DNA of 64,000 nucleotides from Nemertoderma westbladi (GCA_032718475.1 JAUCBJ010000621.1:1-64000); one strand, 5' to 3'. Positions 1 through 10,809 are shown, numbered from the stretch's first letter. Notes: generated by a model from the sequence alone, not told the origin. Made by a program: numbers and translations.

Positions 1-826
1 TTTACGAATATGGCGACGAAATGCTCGAGAACCTACTCAAACGATCACAATTTGAATAAAAGTGGATGGGAGTAGTGTGGATCAAATGTGTCTACGTCAG
101 AATACTTCAATTTTAACCGCCAAAGAAACGTATTGTGTTGGATCAAATGGGTGGATTGAAGTACAGACTATTTTTATTCGAACCATCCCAGCATATGTAA
201 CATCTCCACCTTTTGGAAACAAACTATTTTATGCCAGAAATTAAAAAAAATCTAAAAAATTGGTCAATAAATGTAAAGTTTTCAATGATTACTGGCTACG
301 GCTTGTTTAAACATTGAATTAGCAGTAAATATCGCACATTATCCTGCCCAGTTTCAGTGCAGTACAGGTAGGTCTACCTACACCAATGCCAGGGATACTC
401 CATTCAATATATTAATTATCTACGGTAGTTCTGTAGTTTATTAGTAATGCTGTAAGCGGTATACGGAAACGTAGGATAATATTATCGAGCTAGACCCAGC
501 TTCTATAACCAATATCACGGCCTTCCCCCATCCAGTCACCTTTCATTCACCTATAAATTGTAATATTACCAGCTTCCCTACAAGATACAACTACTGCCCA
601 ATAACGGAGCTCCCTATTCAAATACATCCCTTCCTTCTCATTGGAGCTTCCTATTCAAATACATCCCTTCCTTCTCATTGGAGCTTCCTATGCAAACACA
701 TCCATTTCTTCTCATTGTATTAACCTTTACAGTTAATAACAAGGAATATTTCTGTATCCAATAACTATATGAGATAACAGTGACAGTAAACGTTTATTGA
801 TCAGTTTGTAACAAGTCAATATCAAT
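1..826. repeat. Host flank of duplicon copy 1, with 37-bp tandem units
   Basis: No gene is visible. The stretch is nearly identical to 24249-25115, and in both places an RTE-like LINE begins directly after it at the same base. It is therefore pre-existing host DNA copied together with the LINE. Positions about 608-716 hold roughly three units of a 37-bp tandem repeat (core CTTCTCATTGGAGCTTCCTA); the sister copy has about five. The left edge of the duplicon may lie outside the window. Confidence 0.8.
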
Positions 827-3708
827 ATTAAATCGCATCAGGGATCCCATTGAGAGACTGCTCCGTGGATATCAGAATGGGTTCCGTAAAGGTCGTGGGA
901 CCATGGAGCCCATTTTGGCACTTAGAAGGATAATTGAAGAGTTATCAAAAAAGAAAGACAGGCATCTGGCTGTTATCTTTGTTGACTTCTTTACGGCCTT
1001 TGATTCAGTCTCTTGCTCACGTATGTTCAGCATACTTTCATTATATGGGATTCCTGATGAAATATGCGATGCGATCAGTATACGATGGTTCGACAACATT
1101 TGTGTCTACTGTTGACGGTGACACAGAACCATTTGAAGTGTTATGGGGCGTCCTCCAGGGAGACACACTTGCACCATTCTTGTTCATAATTGTTGTTGAC
1201 TATGTTCTACGCATGTCCTCAGATCATCATAATGGTGATGGGGTGATGATAACTCCACCTACTGGCTCCAGAAGTCGAGGAAATCCTGCCAAGTACCTAA
1301 CTGATCTAGACTTTGCTGATGACTTAGGAGTACTCTCAGAATCACTAGAGGGAGCCCAACGGCTCCTCAGCTCATTAGAACATGCTGCTTCTAGTGTTGG
1401 TCTTTTTATTAACTCCAGAAAGACCAAAATTTTGACAGTAAACTTTGAAAGTCATCAGCAATTCTCTGATCGGATGAGCATAAGCTCAGAAGATGGTATG
1501 CTTGAGCATGTGGATGACTTCTGTTACCTGGGATCATGGATCCGGAAGTCAGATGAGGACCTTCGAATACGTAAGAGAAAGGCATGGGCAGCCTTGAATT
1601 GGCTTTCCAGGATTTGGAAGTCACCGAGAATCAATCGGAAACTTAACCCTATTAAACCCGGGGGGGGGTCAATATGACCCCCCCCGTGGTTTTTTTATTA
1701 TAATTCTGAAACAAACGCAGTTGGGAATCTGAAATTTTATGACTTTTCCTAAAAATCTATTGTCTTCCTAGTAGTGAAAACCGTTTTCAAAAATATTGGG
1801 TACTTTTCGAGTTATAGCACCATTTTTTAACCCTACTTTTGGCACTTTTTTTGAGACGTTTTTTGAAAATTACATTTCATTAAATATGAATTGTAACATC
1901 TCTAATTTTGATTTACACCGGTTTTTTGGTGTTAGAAATTTGATGGAATTCATATAAATTGATTTAGAAATTTCAAACTTGTATTTTTCGGCGGGTACCA
2001 AATTTTGGTGCCAGCACCAAATTTTGAAATAAGTCAATTTTGTAAATTGAACGTTTGAAACTTGTTTTTTACGCAATTGGGGTTTTTTGGGTTTCTGGAT
2101 TCAATGAAATATATGCGAGTTGCACCAAGCGTATCAAACTTGTATTTTTCGGTGCTGTGTGCAAATTTTGGTGCTAGCACGAAATTTTGAAAAATCCATT
2201 CAATAGATAAAATTGCTTGTGACAATTTATTTCTTGCGTTTTAGAGGTTTATGGCTGTTCTGAATTCAATGGAAAATATAATTATCGAACTAGACATCTC
2301 AAACTTGTATTTTTCGGATGTGGGTGCAAAATGTGGTGCTAGCACCAAATTTTGAAAACCATCAAATATATCAATTGATTGTGTCACCTTGTTTCTTGCG
2401 TTATACGGGTTTGTGATGGTTCTGAATTCAATGGAATCAGTAAAAATTTCATAAGAGTTCTCAAACTTGTATTTTTCGCCGGTGGGTGAAAATTGTTGTG
2501 CCAGCACCAAATTTTGGAAAATATGCAAATTGATAAGTAGATAGTATCACCTTGTTTCTTGCGTTATACGGGTTTATGAGGGTCCTGAATCCGATGGAAT
2601 CAATAAAAACAGCACTGGACATCGCAAACTTGTACTTTTTGGTGATGGGTACGAAATTTGGTGCTAGCACCAAAATTTGCCAAATTACGCCGAAAAATAC
2701 AAGTAGCAATGATCTGGCATATTAGAAATGTATTCCATTAGAATCAGCGTCCTCGAAAACCTGAAAATGTGAATTTATAGCATCGTATAAGTGAATTAAA
2801 AATTTTGTGTTCTAACTGAAAAGTGCTGGTTACTTGTTTTTTTCATTTTTTTCCTACGCAGAGAGGACTAAACAGCCATTTATAGTAATCATATCATTTT
2901 TTAATATTTTCCAATGTATTTTGCACCCCAGAAAACCTGTATTGAAAAATAATTAGCCGAAAATGTAACTTTCAAATTTGGTGAAAATTGTGCACTACTT
3001 GTAATTTTGGTGCTGCAATATAACCACCCCAGTACATTTTTTCGAAATTTTTTTTTTTCGGTCGGATCCAGACAAGTGATACCTACGTACAAACAAAAAA
3101 TCAGACGTTTTCGTAAATATTTGTAGATTTTAGAGGGGGGGGTCAATATGACCCCCTCCCGGTATTTGTACAACATTTTATAGCCCGGTACTAATAGGGT
3201 TAAGGTCCGGTTATTTAGAGCAGCAGTAGTTCCAGTACTCCTCTATGGGAGTCCATGCTGGGCTCTAACTGCTGAGGACACCAAATCTCTGGACGGCACA
3301 TTCACAAGAATGCTACGCCGGGTTTATTGTGTTCAATCGGGTTCAATGCACACATCTCCAACCAGACACTATATAACTTTGGAGGTGTCTCATTGGTTCC
3401 CCCAAGCTTGACACTAGAACAAAATCGCCTCCGCTTTGCAGGACATTGCTTTCGCCGTGAGGACCAGCCAGTGCATAATCTTGTACTTTGGCAGCCTCAT
3501 GGAGTGAATAAGCATGGTGGACAGCCCATGACTTTCTTGAGACATCTTAAAGGACATCTTAAAGGACACTGGCCTTGCAGATGCGGATTATCTAACAAAT
3601 GTCATGGGTGATAGGGAGTTGTGGCGGTGCAATTTTGTCGATAAGCCGGCACAGCATTCTTAAAAATGCAGCTGCAATGCAGCATGCCGATCCTAGTAGT
3701 AGTGATAT
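827..3708 (+). pseudogene. RTE-like LINE copy A: 5'-truncated reverse transcriptase, split by a piggyBac-like insertion
   Basis: Non-LTR retrotransposon reverse transcriptase fragment. Seen: the LLRG..NGFRKGRG motif, IFVDFF.AFDSVS (RT motif A), the QGDTLAPFLF block, the catalytic LDFADD box near 1310-1325, then a C-terminal YLGSWIRKS and LLYGSPCWAL region. The element ends after GCATGCCGATCC in a short AGT-type tail at about 3695-3708, a microsatellite 3' end of the kind RTE-clade LINEs carry. Compared with copy B (25116), five bases are missing near 1065-1080, which breaks the frame, and the coding region is interrupted at 1643-1646 by the 1.55-kb TTAA insertion. It starts mid-RT, so it is a dead 5'-truncated copy. 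The clade (RTE rather than another LINE clade) is my reading of motifs and tail. Confidence 0.85.
1647..3199. mobile_element. PiggyBac-like non-autonomous DNA transposon, TTAA target site
   Basis: Flanked by TTAA at 1643-1646 and 3200-3203. The ends are inverted repeats: CCCTATTA on the left, TAATAGGG on the right. The related LINE at about 25950 carries a single TTAA at this exact point, giving a natural empty site. CCC-starting ends at TTAA are the hallmark of the piggyBac superfamily. Just inside each end sits a palindromic G-run/C-run block with core GGGTCAATATGACCC (about 1660-1686 and 3135-3163). Inside, about five units of roughly 160 bp (starting near 1976, 2136, 2301, 2463 and 2626) share AAACTTGTATTTTTCGG and a GGTGCTAGCACCAAA-like palindrome. 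I see no transposase frame, so it would need a transposase supplied in trans. Confidence 0.85.
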
Positions 3709-4689
3709 CAATTATGTTTTACATGTGTTTAACGTAATCTTTGCACAGGAAAGACAGCTTCTAAATAGGTGATAATTAAGGGTCAACTTTACATCAACCA
3801 TCTGCATCCAATCGGTCCCACCCCCATTTGGACACAGAAGGAAACCTAGTGTTTTGCCAAGTTTCCAATAGCGTGAAGCCGCACCAAGTTTATTACGATT
3901 TTTATCAGTCTTTTCCGACTTTTTTCCACATTTAGTCTTTATGACTAACTATATGACCTTTATCAGACGCTTTTTGTATTACATTCTTCACAGTATTTTA
4001 GCATCAAGAAACGACTAAAATATTGTATTTTATTTACTATTTTTTGGTTTTAATTTTTTTATATTGTATTATTTTTCGACGCTATACTTTGGATCCTAAT
4101 GGACGCAAAGCACCCCTCACCCGGTATTTTCTTTTTCCCTCTTCTCAGAGGTTTTTCAATGGTGTTACATTACACTATTTTTATACCAGAAGCAAGCAAT
4201 ATAGCATCTGGAGAGAACAGAAATCGCTGAGTTTTAGTGCTATCTGGAAAGGGTTGTGGATGTCCGTAAATAACAAGTCATTGAAGGACCGTGTATTACT
4301 GCGAGCTATTTTCCAGTCAGTCTTGCTACCGAGAAACAAATTACACTTTTACGATTACACTTTTTATTTACCAATTACCATTATTTACATTCAAATTTTA
4401 AGCCCACCACCAACACTTTCAAAAGAAGTTTGTTTCACAATCAAGTTTCAAATCGAGTCAACTTAAACTTTATAAAAAAAAAATTTTAATTGGTAGTTCT
4501 TCTGGTCCCATATATTTGACCGAGTCTACCTGCGTTCGAATTTATATGTGTGCAATCCAATCTGATCAAGGATTGTTTTTATAGCTTTGGAGACTGTTTG
4601 TACAAATCGTATAAAACTTAAGTATCATCTGTAAGATTGGGTGCTTCTTTTAGTTCTGGGTGTGGAGGTTTTTATCAACCATATCTAGT
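3709..4689. other. Spacer between LINE copy A and the ROCO1 upstream region; no gene seen
   Basis: AT-rich DNA. One open frame of about 147 codons (4023-4466, plus strand) has no recognisable domain and a composition typical of chance AT-rich frames, so I do not call it. Nothing here aligns by eye with the matching spacer of copy 2 (26213-26689). Confidence 0.5.
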
Positions 4690-4817
4690 GGGTTGTTGTT
4701 TATATTAACATAACAGTATATCAGTGTCTCCGGCTCAGAAATAGTTCAAGCAACTTATCTTTATAATTTTAACCATCCTATTGTCCCGTTTATCATTGCT
4801 ATAATACGTAATATTGG
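4690..4817 (+). promoter_or_regulatory. ROCO1 upstream region, ancestral form of the ROCO2 repeat region
   Basis: Contains single copies of two words that are massively repeated before ROCO2: TTGTTTATATTAACA...GTATA near 4695-4720, and CCTATTGTCCCG near 4779-4790. The order of these words, and the intervening TTTATAATTTTAACCATCC and GCTATAATACGTAAT, matches 27181-27300 plus 29355-29381. It probably carries the ROCO1 promoter or 5' UTR, but no TATA box or initiator can be assigned confidently. Confidence 0.55.
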
Positions 4818-7800
4818 ATGTCAACTCAGTGGAAAGACAGCTTAACAATAATTATACTTTATACAGGAGATGATGACGGCACAATTACAGTAATTGATAC
4901 GTTCCGTGAAGGTCAAACTGAAACAAAGAAAAGTATCAAACAGGTGGAAAGTATATTGGAGAAAACTGAAGAATTAAAGGAAATTGTTGAGTATATCGGA
5001 TGGGTTGGTCCCATAAATAAACCACTCCAGGGTAAGATAAATAATATAATTAAGTCTACTGTTGGTGTTCTTTCTGATAAGGAAAAACAACTTTACTTTA
5101 GACTGGATGCAGATATTTCTGAGTTAACAACCCAGAATCTGGTTAGTATTTGGGGTTTAAATGAAGTTTCAACAATAGAAATTGTTAATAAATTCAGAGA
5201 CATGGGACTTATGATTATGAATATAAGTGGATCTAATACACTGAAACTTCCAAATTTTTTAATTAATTATATTAAAGAACAAAAACTGCCAATAGAGATA
5301 CTGGCGAGAGGCCCAGAAGCATTGGCTGCTTATAAAGAAGCTCTTTCTAAAGGGACTACATGGATCCTGAAAACCCGGTTAATGTTAGTCGGACAAGAGA
5401 GGGCTGGTAAAACAAGTTTGAAGAAGTCCCTTATTGGTCAACCGTTTGATATTAATGAACAAATAACAGATGGTATTGATTCATCTGCTAACTGTATTAT
5501 AAATACCGAACAAAACACAGATTGGACCAACTTACGAGATAAAGATAAAGAAAACTTGGAGAAAGATGTCAATGACTTTGTTACTAAACAAATAGCAAAA
5601 ACTGTTCTAGAAAGTAAACAAGTTGCAGATAATAAAAGTGATGATTCTGGAACTTCTGGAAAGGTTGTTGGAAGTGCGACTCCCATAGTTTCAACCTCTT
5701 CATCAGCAGCTAATGCTAAACCTACAGAGATTCCTATTACAGTTGCAAGTGGAAGTGGTAATAAAGTTCCAACCATTAGTTTGTGGAGGAGGTTAGTTTC
5801 CAAAATTACACGCAATAAAGAACGGATCAGTAATGAATGTGAAGTCAGGGTCACAGAGGGAAGCATTGGTAGACATAAAGAAGGTACAGGATATATTCAA
5901 TCCAAACATGATTCTTCTGAAACACAAATCCCTGCAAACATATCTAAAGGAGTAGAAGATATACTCACATCTGGTAAACCTCAAGATATTCTGGCTAAAT
6001 TTAATGAGGAAGACAGTCGCTTTTCTCTACAGATAGTCGATTTTGGTGGCCAATGTATTTATTACACAACCCATCAGATATTTTTGAGCAGACGAGCTAT
6101 TTATATAATTGTATTTAATCTCTTGGAAAATCTTGAAAAAACTGCTGATATTATTTTCAGATCTGATGAAAACAATATTAATGAGTTTGTTTTCGGTGAG
6201 ATTAAGAATATTGAGTTTATTGAATTTTGGTTAAAAAATATTTATTCATTTGGTACAAAACTAGAAGTAAATTCTTGTCCACCTGTTTTTGTAGTTGGAA
6301 CTCATAAAGGCAGCTTACATGCTGATCCTGATACTCAATCTGTAATAGCAAGTAAAATATTTGAAAAGATTAAGACCCATTTGGGTAAATCTTCATATAC
6401 AGATAATCTAATTAAAGATTACATTGCTATAGAGAATAATATAGCGATTATAAATAGTGGAGAGAAAGGACTTGAAAATTTACAGGCAAGATATTGTCAA
6501 GGAAATGGCAATTTTAAGGAGGAAATACCTTTGCAATATCTAAAATTTGACCAACTTGTGTCTCAATTAATTACGGATGGTAAAGTTTATATTGACATTG
6601 ACTTGCTAGAGATTAAATTAAAGGATATTGATGTAGAAATGGATAACATTGGTTTGAAAACAATGTTAGAATTTTACCACGATTTGGGTACAATAATTTA
6701 CTTTGATGATGAATCTCTAAGGGATACTGTTATACTGAGCCCAGAATGGTTGAGTGGAATGTTTACCAAAATAATAACTGTAAAAGACAAAATAAAGAAA
6801 CAACATTTTACGTTCTGGAAGGACCTGGACGACAATGGTATATTACATGAAGAACTCCTTGATTATCTGTGGGAAGGCGTTCTTGATAAAAAACAATTTA
6901 TGTTGAATATTCTAGAACGTTTTGATTTATTATGTGAACGAGTTTTACCAAGAACCGAAAGAACATTGCAAGATGATGTAAAGTTGGCTTATTATGTACC
7001 TTGCCGCCTTAAATCTGTTAGATATACTCCATTCACACCAAGACAATGTAAAGTTGAATTTTATATTACATTCAAGAGTTTCTTACCGCAAGGATTGTAC
7101 TACCGTTTAATTAAGAGAACTATAGATTTGTCCTACATTGTAGGTAATAGAGTAATTCAACCTAAACTTTACCACAGAGTTGCTCAAATATTTTTAGATT
7201 TTAATCATCAGGTAATTTTGGAAAGATCTTCTATTTCATTAAATTGGATTAAAGTTCAGGTAGTTAGATCTGAGATGTTTAGTTCGGGCGATGAACAAAC
7301 TGAAAGTAAACTTGCACCAGATCCGGATATTGTTAATAAAGTAAATCATTTTATTAATACTTCATTGAAGGAAATTATTACCCAAATGAGATTTAAAAAT
7401 ATTTCATTTGATTTCGAAATAAAATGTGAATGTAATGCTAAATGCGATCAACACAGATTACTTGACTGCAATGAAGAAGGATGTTTTCACTTTGTTAAAC
7501 TGGCTGATATTTTATCAAATGATTTTCTTGAATGTCAATTTAATAACTCTGTTAGAAGTCGATTTATTAGTGGAAAATTCCCTGTTGTTGGGAGATTTAG
7601 CTCACATTGGTTAAACATTACAACTAACCGAGATGACCTTATTGATAGACTGGAAATCTCAAAATTACTTGTATACTTAGCAAGTAAGGGGGCTATATCA
7701 AAGGAAGTTTTAGCTGTTATTGAATCTAAGTCGAATTTGTTGAGTAAGAATAAGATTTTGTTGGAGTCAATAAAATGGGGATCAGAAAATAATTACAAAC

Positions 7801-7910
7801 TATTTATTGAAGCATTATATGTAACCAATCAACCGCTTTTGGTTGAAATTTTGCACGGAAAAATCAAAATGGAAGACCAAATGTTCCCTGATATTCTCAA
7901 CAAAGTATAA
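4818..7910 (+). CDS. ROCO1: winged-helix-Roc-COR-CARD-like protein, frameshifted before its second CARD
   Basis: Roc-COR family GTPase, 1030 codons up to a premature stop. Seen in order: residues about 50-155 resemble the winged-helix part of an NB-ARC/STAND module (LSDKEKQLYFRL, IWGLNEV, a LKLPNFLINYIKEQ tail); P-loop GQERAGKT at 192-199; Walker-B-like DFGGQ at about 408-412; THK at about 495-497 in the G4 position; a COR region about 600-830; a Cys/His-rich patch near 864-895 (CECNAKC..H); then a CARD-like six-helix pattern to about residue 1015. The P-loop and DFGGQ are about 210 residues apart because of a Ser/Thr-rich insert. The ATG is chosen because the paralog starts at the same place and no splice acceptor lies just upstream. 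Relative to ROCO2, one extra base near 7905 ends the frame early. Expected role: cytosolic GTP-switched scaffold in CARD signalling (inferred). Confidence 0.8.
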   Translation: MSTQWKDSLTIIILYTGDDDGTITVIDTFREGQTETKKSIKQVESILEKTEELKEIVEYIGWVGPINKPLQGKINNIIKSTVGVLSDKEKQLYFRLDADISELTTQNLVSIWGLNEVSTIEIVNKFRDMGLMIMNISGSNTLKLPNFLINYIKEQKLPIEILARGPEALAAYKEALSKGTTWILKTRLMLVGQERAGKTSLKKSLIGQPFDINEQITDGIDSSANCIINTEQNTDWTNLRDKDKENLEKDVNDFVTKQIAKTVLESKQVADNKSDDSGTSGKVVGSATPIVSTSSSAANAKPTEIPITVASGSGNKVPTISLWRRLVSKITRNKERISNECEVRVTEGSIGRHKEGTGYIQSKHDSSETQIPANISKGVEDILTSGKPQDILAKFNEEDSRFSLQIVDFGGQCIYYTTHQIFLSRRAIYIIVFNLLENLEKTADIIFRSDENNINEFVFGEIKNIEFIEFWLKNIYSFGTKLEVNSCPPVFVVGTHKGSLHADPDTQSVIASKIFEKIKTHLGKSSYTDNLIKDYIAIENNIAIINSGEKGLENLQARYCQGNGNFKEEIPLQYLKFDQLVSQLITDGKVYIDIDLLEIKLKDIDVEMDNIGLKTMLEFYHDLGTIIYFDDESLRDTVILSPEWLSGMFTKIITVKDKIKKQHFTFWKDLDDNGILHEELLDYLWEGVLDKKQFMLNILERFDLLCERVLPRTERTLQDDVKLAYYVPCRLKSVRYTPFTPRQCKVEFYITFKSFLPQGLYYRLIKRTIDLSYIVGNRVIQPKLYHRVAQIFLDFNHQVILERSSISLNWIKVQVVRSEMFSSGDEQTESKLAPDPDIVNKVNHFINTSLKEIITQMRFKNISFDFEIKCECNAKCDQHRLLDCNEEGCFHFVKLADILSNDFLECQFNNSVRSRFISGKFPVVGRFSSHWLNITTNRDDLIDRLEISKLLVYLASKGAISKEVLAVIESKSNLLSKNKILLESIKWGSENNYKLFIEALYVTNQPLLVEILHGKIKMEDQMFPDILNKV

Positions 7911-8286
7911 ATATATGTTAATGAATAATTTAGAACAAACTAAATTTGTGGCACAGCTTCTTGTTAACAGAAACGTTATAAGTAAATCTATCATAGAAAT
8001 AATAGAATGTAAAGAATCGATAGATAGTAAGAATGTTGTACTTATAAACGCAGTAATGAAAAGATCTTACAAGGATTTTCTATCTTTTTGTAAATGTCTT
8101 CGTCTCACCAACCAACATCATTTAGCTGATACTCTAGAGGAAGCTACCAAAGGTTATGATGCGGATATTGTAGACATTACCGATCAAGCTGATGAAGTTG
8201 CTGATATAGATAATACTAATCAAGGTGGAGAGGCTGCTGGGTTTATAGACGTTACCAATCAACCGGTGGAGAGGCTGCTGTTATAG
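7906..8286 (+). pseudogene. Displaced second CARD and acidic tail of ROCO1
   Basis: In the frame shifted by one base from ROCO1, the sequence is clearly homologous to the last about 87 residues of ROCO2. It shows the CARD-like pattern (LLVNRNVISKSI, a DSKNVVLINAVMKRSYKDF stretch, LADTL). It has no start of its own and follows the ROCO1 stop directly, so it is the continuation of that gene broken by a single inserted base. After the CARD the frame runs into acidic, repetitive residues (VDITDQ, ADIDNTNQGGEAAG) that are the first units of the downstream minisatellite. Sequencing error, recent inactivation or true loss of CARD2 cannot be told apart here. Confidence 0.75.
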
Positions 8287-10060
8287 ACATTGCCAATCAA
8301 TGTAATGTAGCTGTTGTTATAGATGTTACCAATCAACTGGTGGAGAGGCTGCTGTTATAGACATTGCCAATCAATGTAATGTAGCTGTTGTTATAGATGT
8401 AACCAATCAACCGGTGGAGAGGCTGCTGGGGTTATAGACGTTACCAATCAACCGGTGGAGAGGCTGCTGTTATAGACATTGCCAATCAATGTGATGTAGA
8501 TGTTGTTATAGATGTTACCAATCAACCGGTGGAGAGGCTGCTGGGGTTATAGACATTACCAATCAACCGGTGGAGAGGCTGCTGTTATAGACATTGCCAA
8601 TCAATGTAATGTAGCTGTTGTTATAGATGTTACCAATCAACCGGTGGAGAGGCTGCTTTTATAGACATTGCCATTCAATGTAATGTAGCTGTTGTTATAG
8701 ACGTTACCAATCAACCGGTGGAGAGGCTGCTGTTTTAAACGTTACCAATCAAGGTAGAGGGGCTGCTGTTATAGACATTACCACTGAAGGTGGAGAGGCT
8801 GCTGTTATAGACATTGCCAATCAATGTGATGTAGCTGTTGTTATAGATGTTACCAATCAACCGGTAGAGAGGCTGCTGTTATAAACGTTACCAATCAAGG
8901 TAGAGGGGCTGCTGTTATAGACATTACCACTGAAGGTGGAGATGCTGCTGTTATAGACATTGCCAATCAATGTGATGGAGCTGTTGTTATAGACGTTACC
9001 AATCAACCGGTGGAGAGGCTGCTGTTATAGACATTGCCAATCAATGTAATGTAGCTGTTGTTATAGTTGTTACCAATCAACCGGTGGAGAGGCTGCTGTT
9101 ATAGACATTGCCAATCAATGTAATGTAGTTGTTGTTATAGATGTTACCAATCAACTGGTGGAGAGGCTGCTGTTATAGACATTGCCATTCAATGTAATGT
9201 GCTGTTGTTATAGACGTTACCAATCAATCGGTGGAGAGGCTGCTGTTATAGACATTGCCAATCAATGTAATGTAGTTGTTGTTATAGATGTTACCAATCA
9301 ACTGGTGGAGAGGCTGCTGTTATAGACATTGCCATTCAATGTAATGTAGCTGTTGTTATAGACGTTACCAATCAACCGGTGGAGAGGCTGCTGTTATAGA
9401 CATTGCCAATCAATGTAATGTAGCTGTTGTTATAGATGTTACCAATCAACCGGTGGAGAGGCTGCTGTTATAGACATTGCCAATCAATGTAATGTAGCTG
9501 TTGTTATAGATGTTACCAATCAACCGGTGGAGAGGCTGCTGTTATAGACATTGCCAATCAATGTAATGTAGCTGTTGTTATAGATGTTACCAATCAACCG
9601 GTGGAGAGGCTGCTGTTATAGACATTGCCAATCAATGTAATGTAGCTGTTGTTATAGATGTTACCAATCAACCGGTGGAGAGGCTGCTGTTATAGACATT
9701 GCCAATCAATGTAATGTAGTTGTTGTTATAGATGTTACCAATCAACTGGTGGAGAGGCTGCTGTTATAGACATTGCCATTCAATGTAATGTAGCTGTTGT
9801 TATAGACGTTACCAATCAACCGGTGGAGAGGCTGCTGTTATAGACATCGCCAATCAATGCAATGTACCTGTTGTTATAGATGTTACCAATCAACCGGTGG
9901 AGAGGCTGCTGTTATAGACATCGCCAATCAATGCAATGTACCTTTTGTTATAGATGTTACCAATCAACCGGTGGAGAGGCTGCTGTTATAGACATTGCCA
10001 ATCAATGTAATGTAGCTGTTGTTATAGATGTTACCAATCAATGTGTCTGGAAATGCATTG
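8163..10060 (+). repeat. 74-bp minisatellite grown from the ROCO1 coding tail
   Basis: About 25 units. Each unit is two related halves, one with GTTATAGACATTGCCAATCA and one with GTTATAGATGTTACCAATCA followed by CCGGTGGAGAGGCTGCT. The halves derive from a 36-bp coding motif (V-I-D-x-x-N-Q with G-G-E-A-A), but a CC insertion makes the unit 74 bp, so every unit shifts frame and brings a TAG. Early units (8163-8260) still have the frame-keeping CAAGGTGGAGAGGCT form. ROCO2 has no such array. Confidence 0.9.
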
Positions 10061-10693
10061 TAGACAATTCTAATCATAGTTTTATAAAAACATCTAATTA
10101 ATAAAATTGAATTTTGTATAAGAACTCTAATTAATTGAAGACCATACAGACTGCTATTAAAGTGGTTATATTATTAAAATTATTCAATATAAAGTCAGGT
10201 GTCATTAAAACCTTAATTGCAGATTCAATAATAGCTAGTAATTTAAATAAACGATAAACTATAAGTTTTATATAGTGGTCAGCAGACTGGAAAGGTTTAT
10301 CTATCATTTGAAGGCTTTCACTTAGCTCAAGCTAACAAATTACACAGATTGACGGTAAGAATTCATACTTTGTGTCACTTCCTGGCCTTTTTTCTTGAAA
10401 ATATCACTAAAACTTGGCCAGCTGAGATCGTCTGTCGATCAATGATTACATGCAAAATAAATATAAAATTTAATTTATTGTTACCAGTTTTTATGTTCAA
10501 CCTACTGGTTTAGTTAGTACTTCAGTTGCTTGAATTAATAATAGCACAGTTGTTGACTTAAATTGCATTAAGAATTTTTTTTAATTAAATCATTTTTTGT
10601 GGTTGAAAAATTTGAAAAAAACTGAGTGATAAATATTTGTAGTGTTAGATGATAGACGCGATAAAATTTTACAATTTATGATCTTATTTGTAG
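10061..10693. other. Probable intron, no gene seen
   Basis: AT-rich non-coding DNA between the 74-bp array and a splice acceptor (TTATTTGTAG ending at 10693) that opens the next exon. It corresponds by position to the intron before the minisatellite exon of copy 2 (acceptor ending at 33877). Confidence 0.45.
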
Positions 10694-10809
10694 AGAAGTG
10701 GTGACGAAGTACAACAACATGGTAGAAACTATTCTATTCGGAAACTGCCAGAAACGAAAATCTATGCGAAATCCGTCGGACTGGAAACTCTTTCAGACAA
10801 GTGTTGGGC

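Noticed and set aside
4023-4466. 147-codon open frame
   Set aside because: No domain, aromatic/AT-rich composition typical of chance frames, no counterpart in the duplicate segment.
4818-4900. Possible WD40 blade at the ROCO N-terminus (ILYTGDDDGTITVIDT)
   Set aside because: A single blade-like match without neighbours; too weak to call.
5438-5866. 142-codon minus-strand frame repeated at 30385-30813
   Set aside because: It is the antisense shadow of the ROCO insert; it is conserved only because the sense strand is.
7890-7920. Programmed ribosomal frameshift in ROCO1
   Set aside because: No recognised slippery heptamer or known +1 site, and the paralog has a continuous frame; an indel is the simpler reading.
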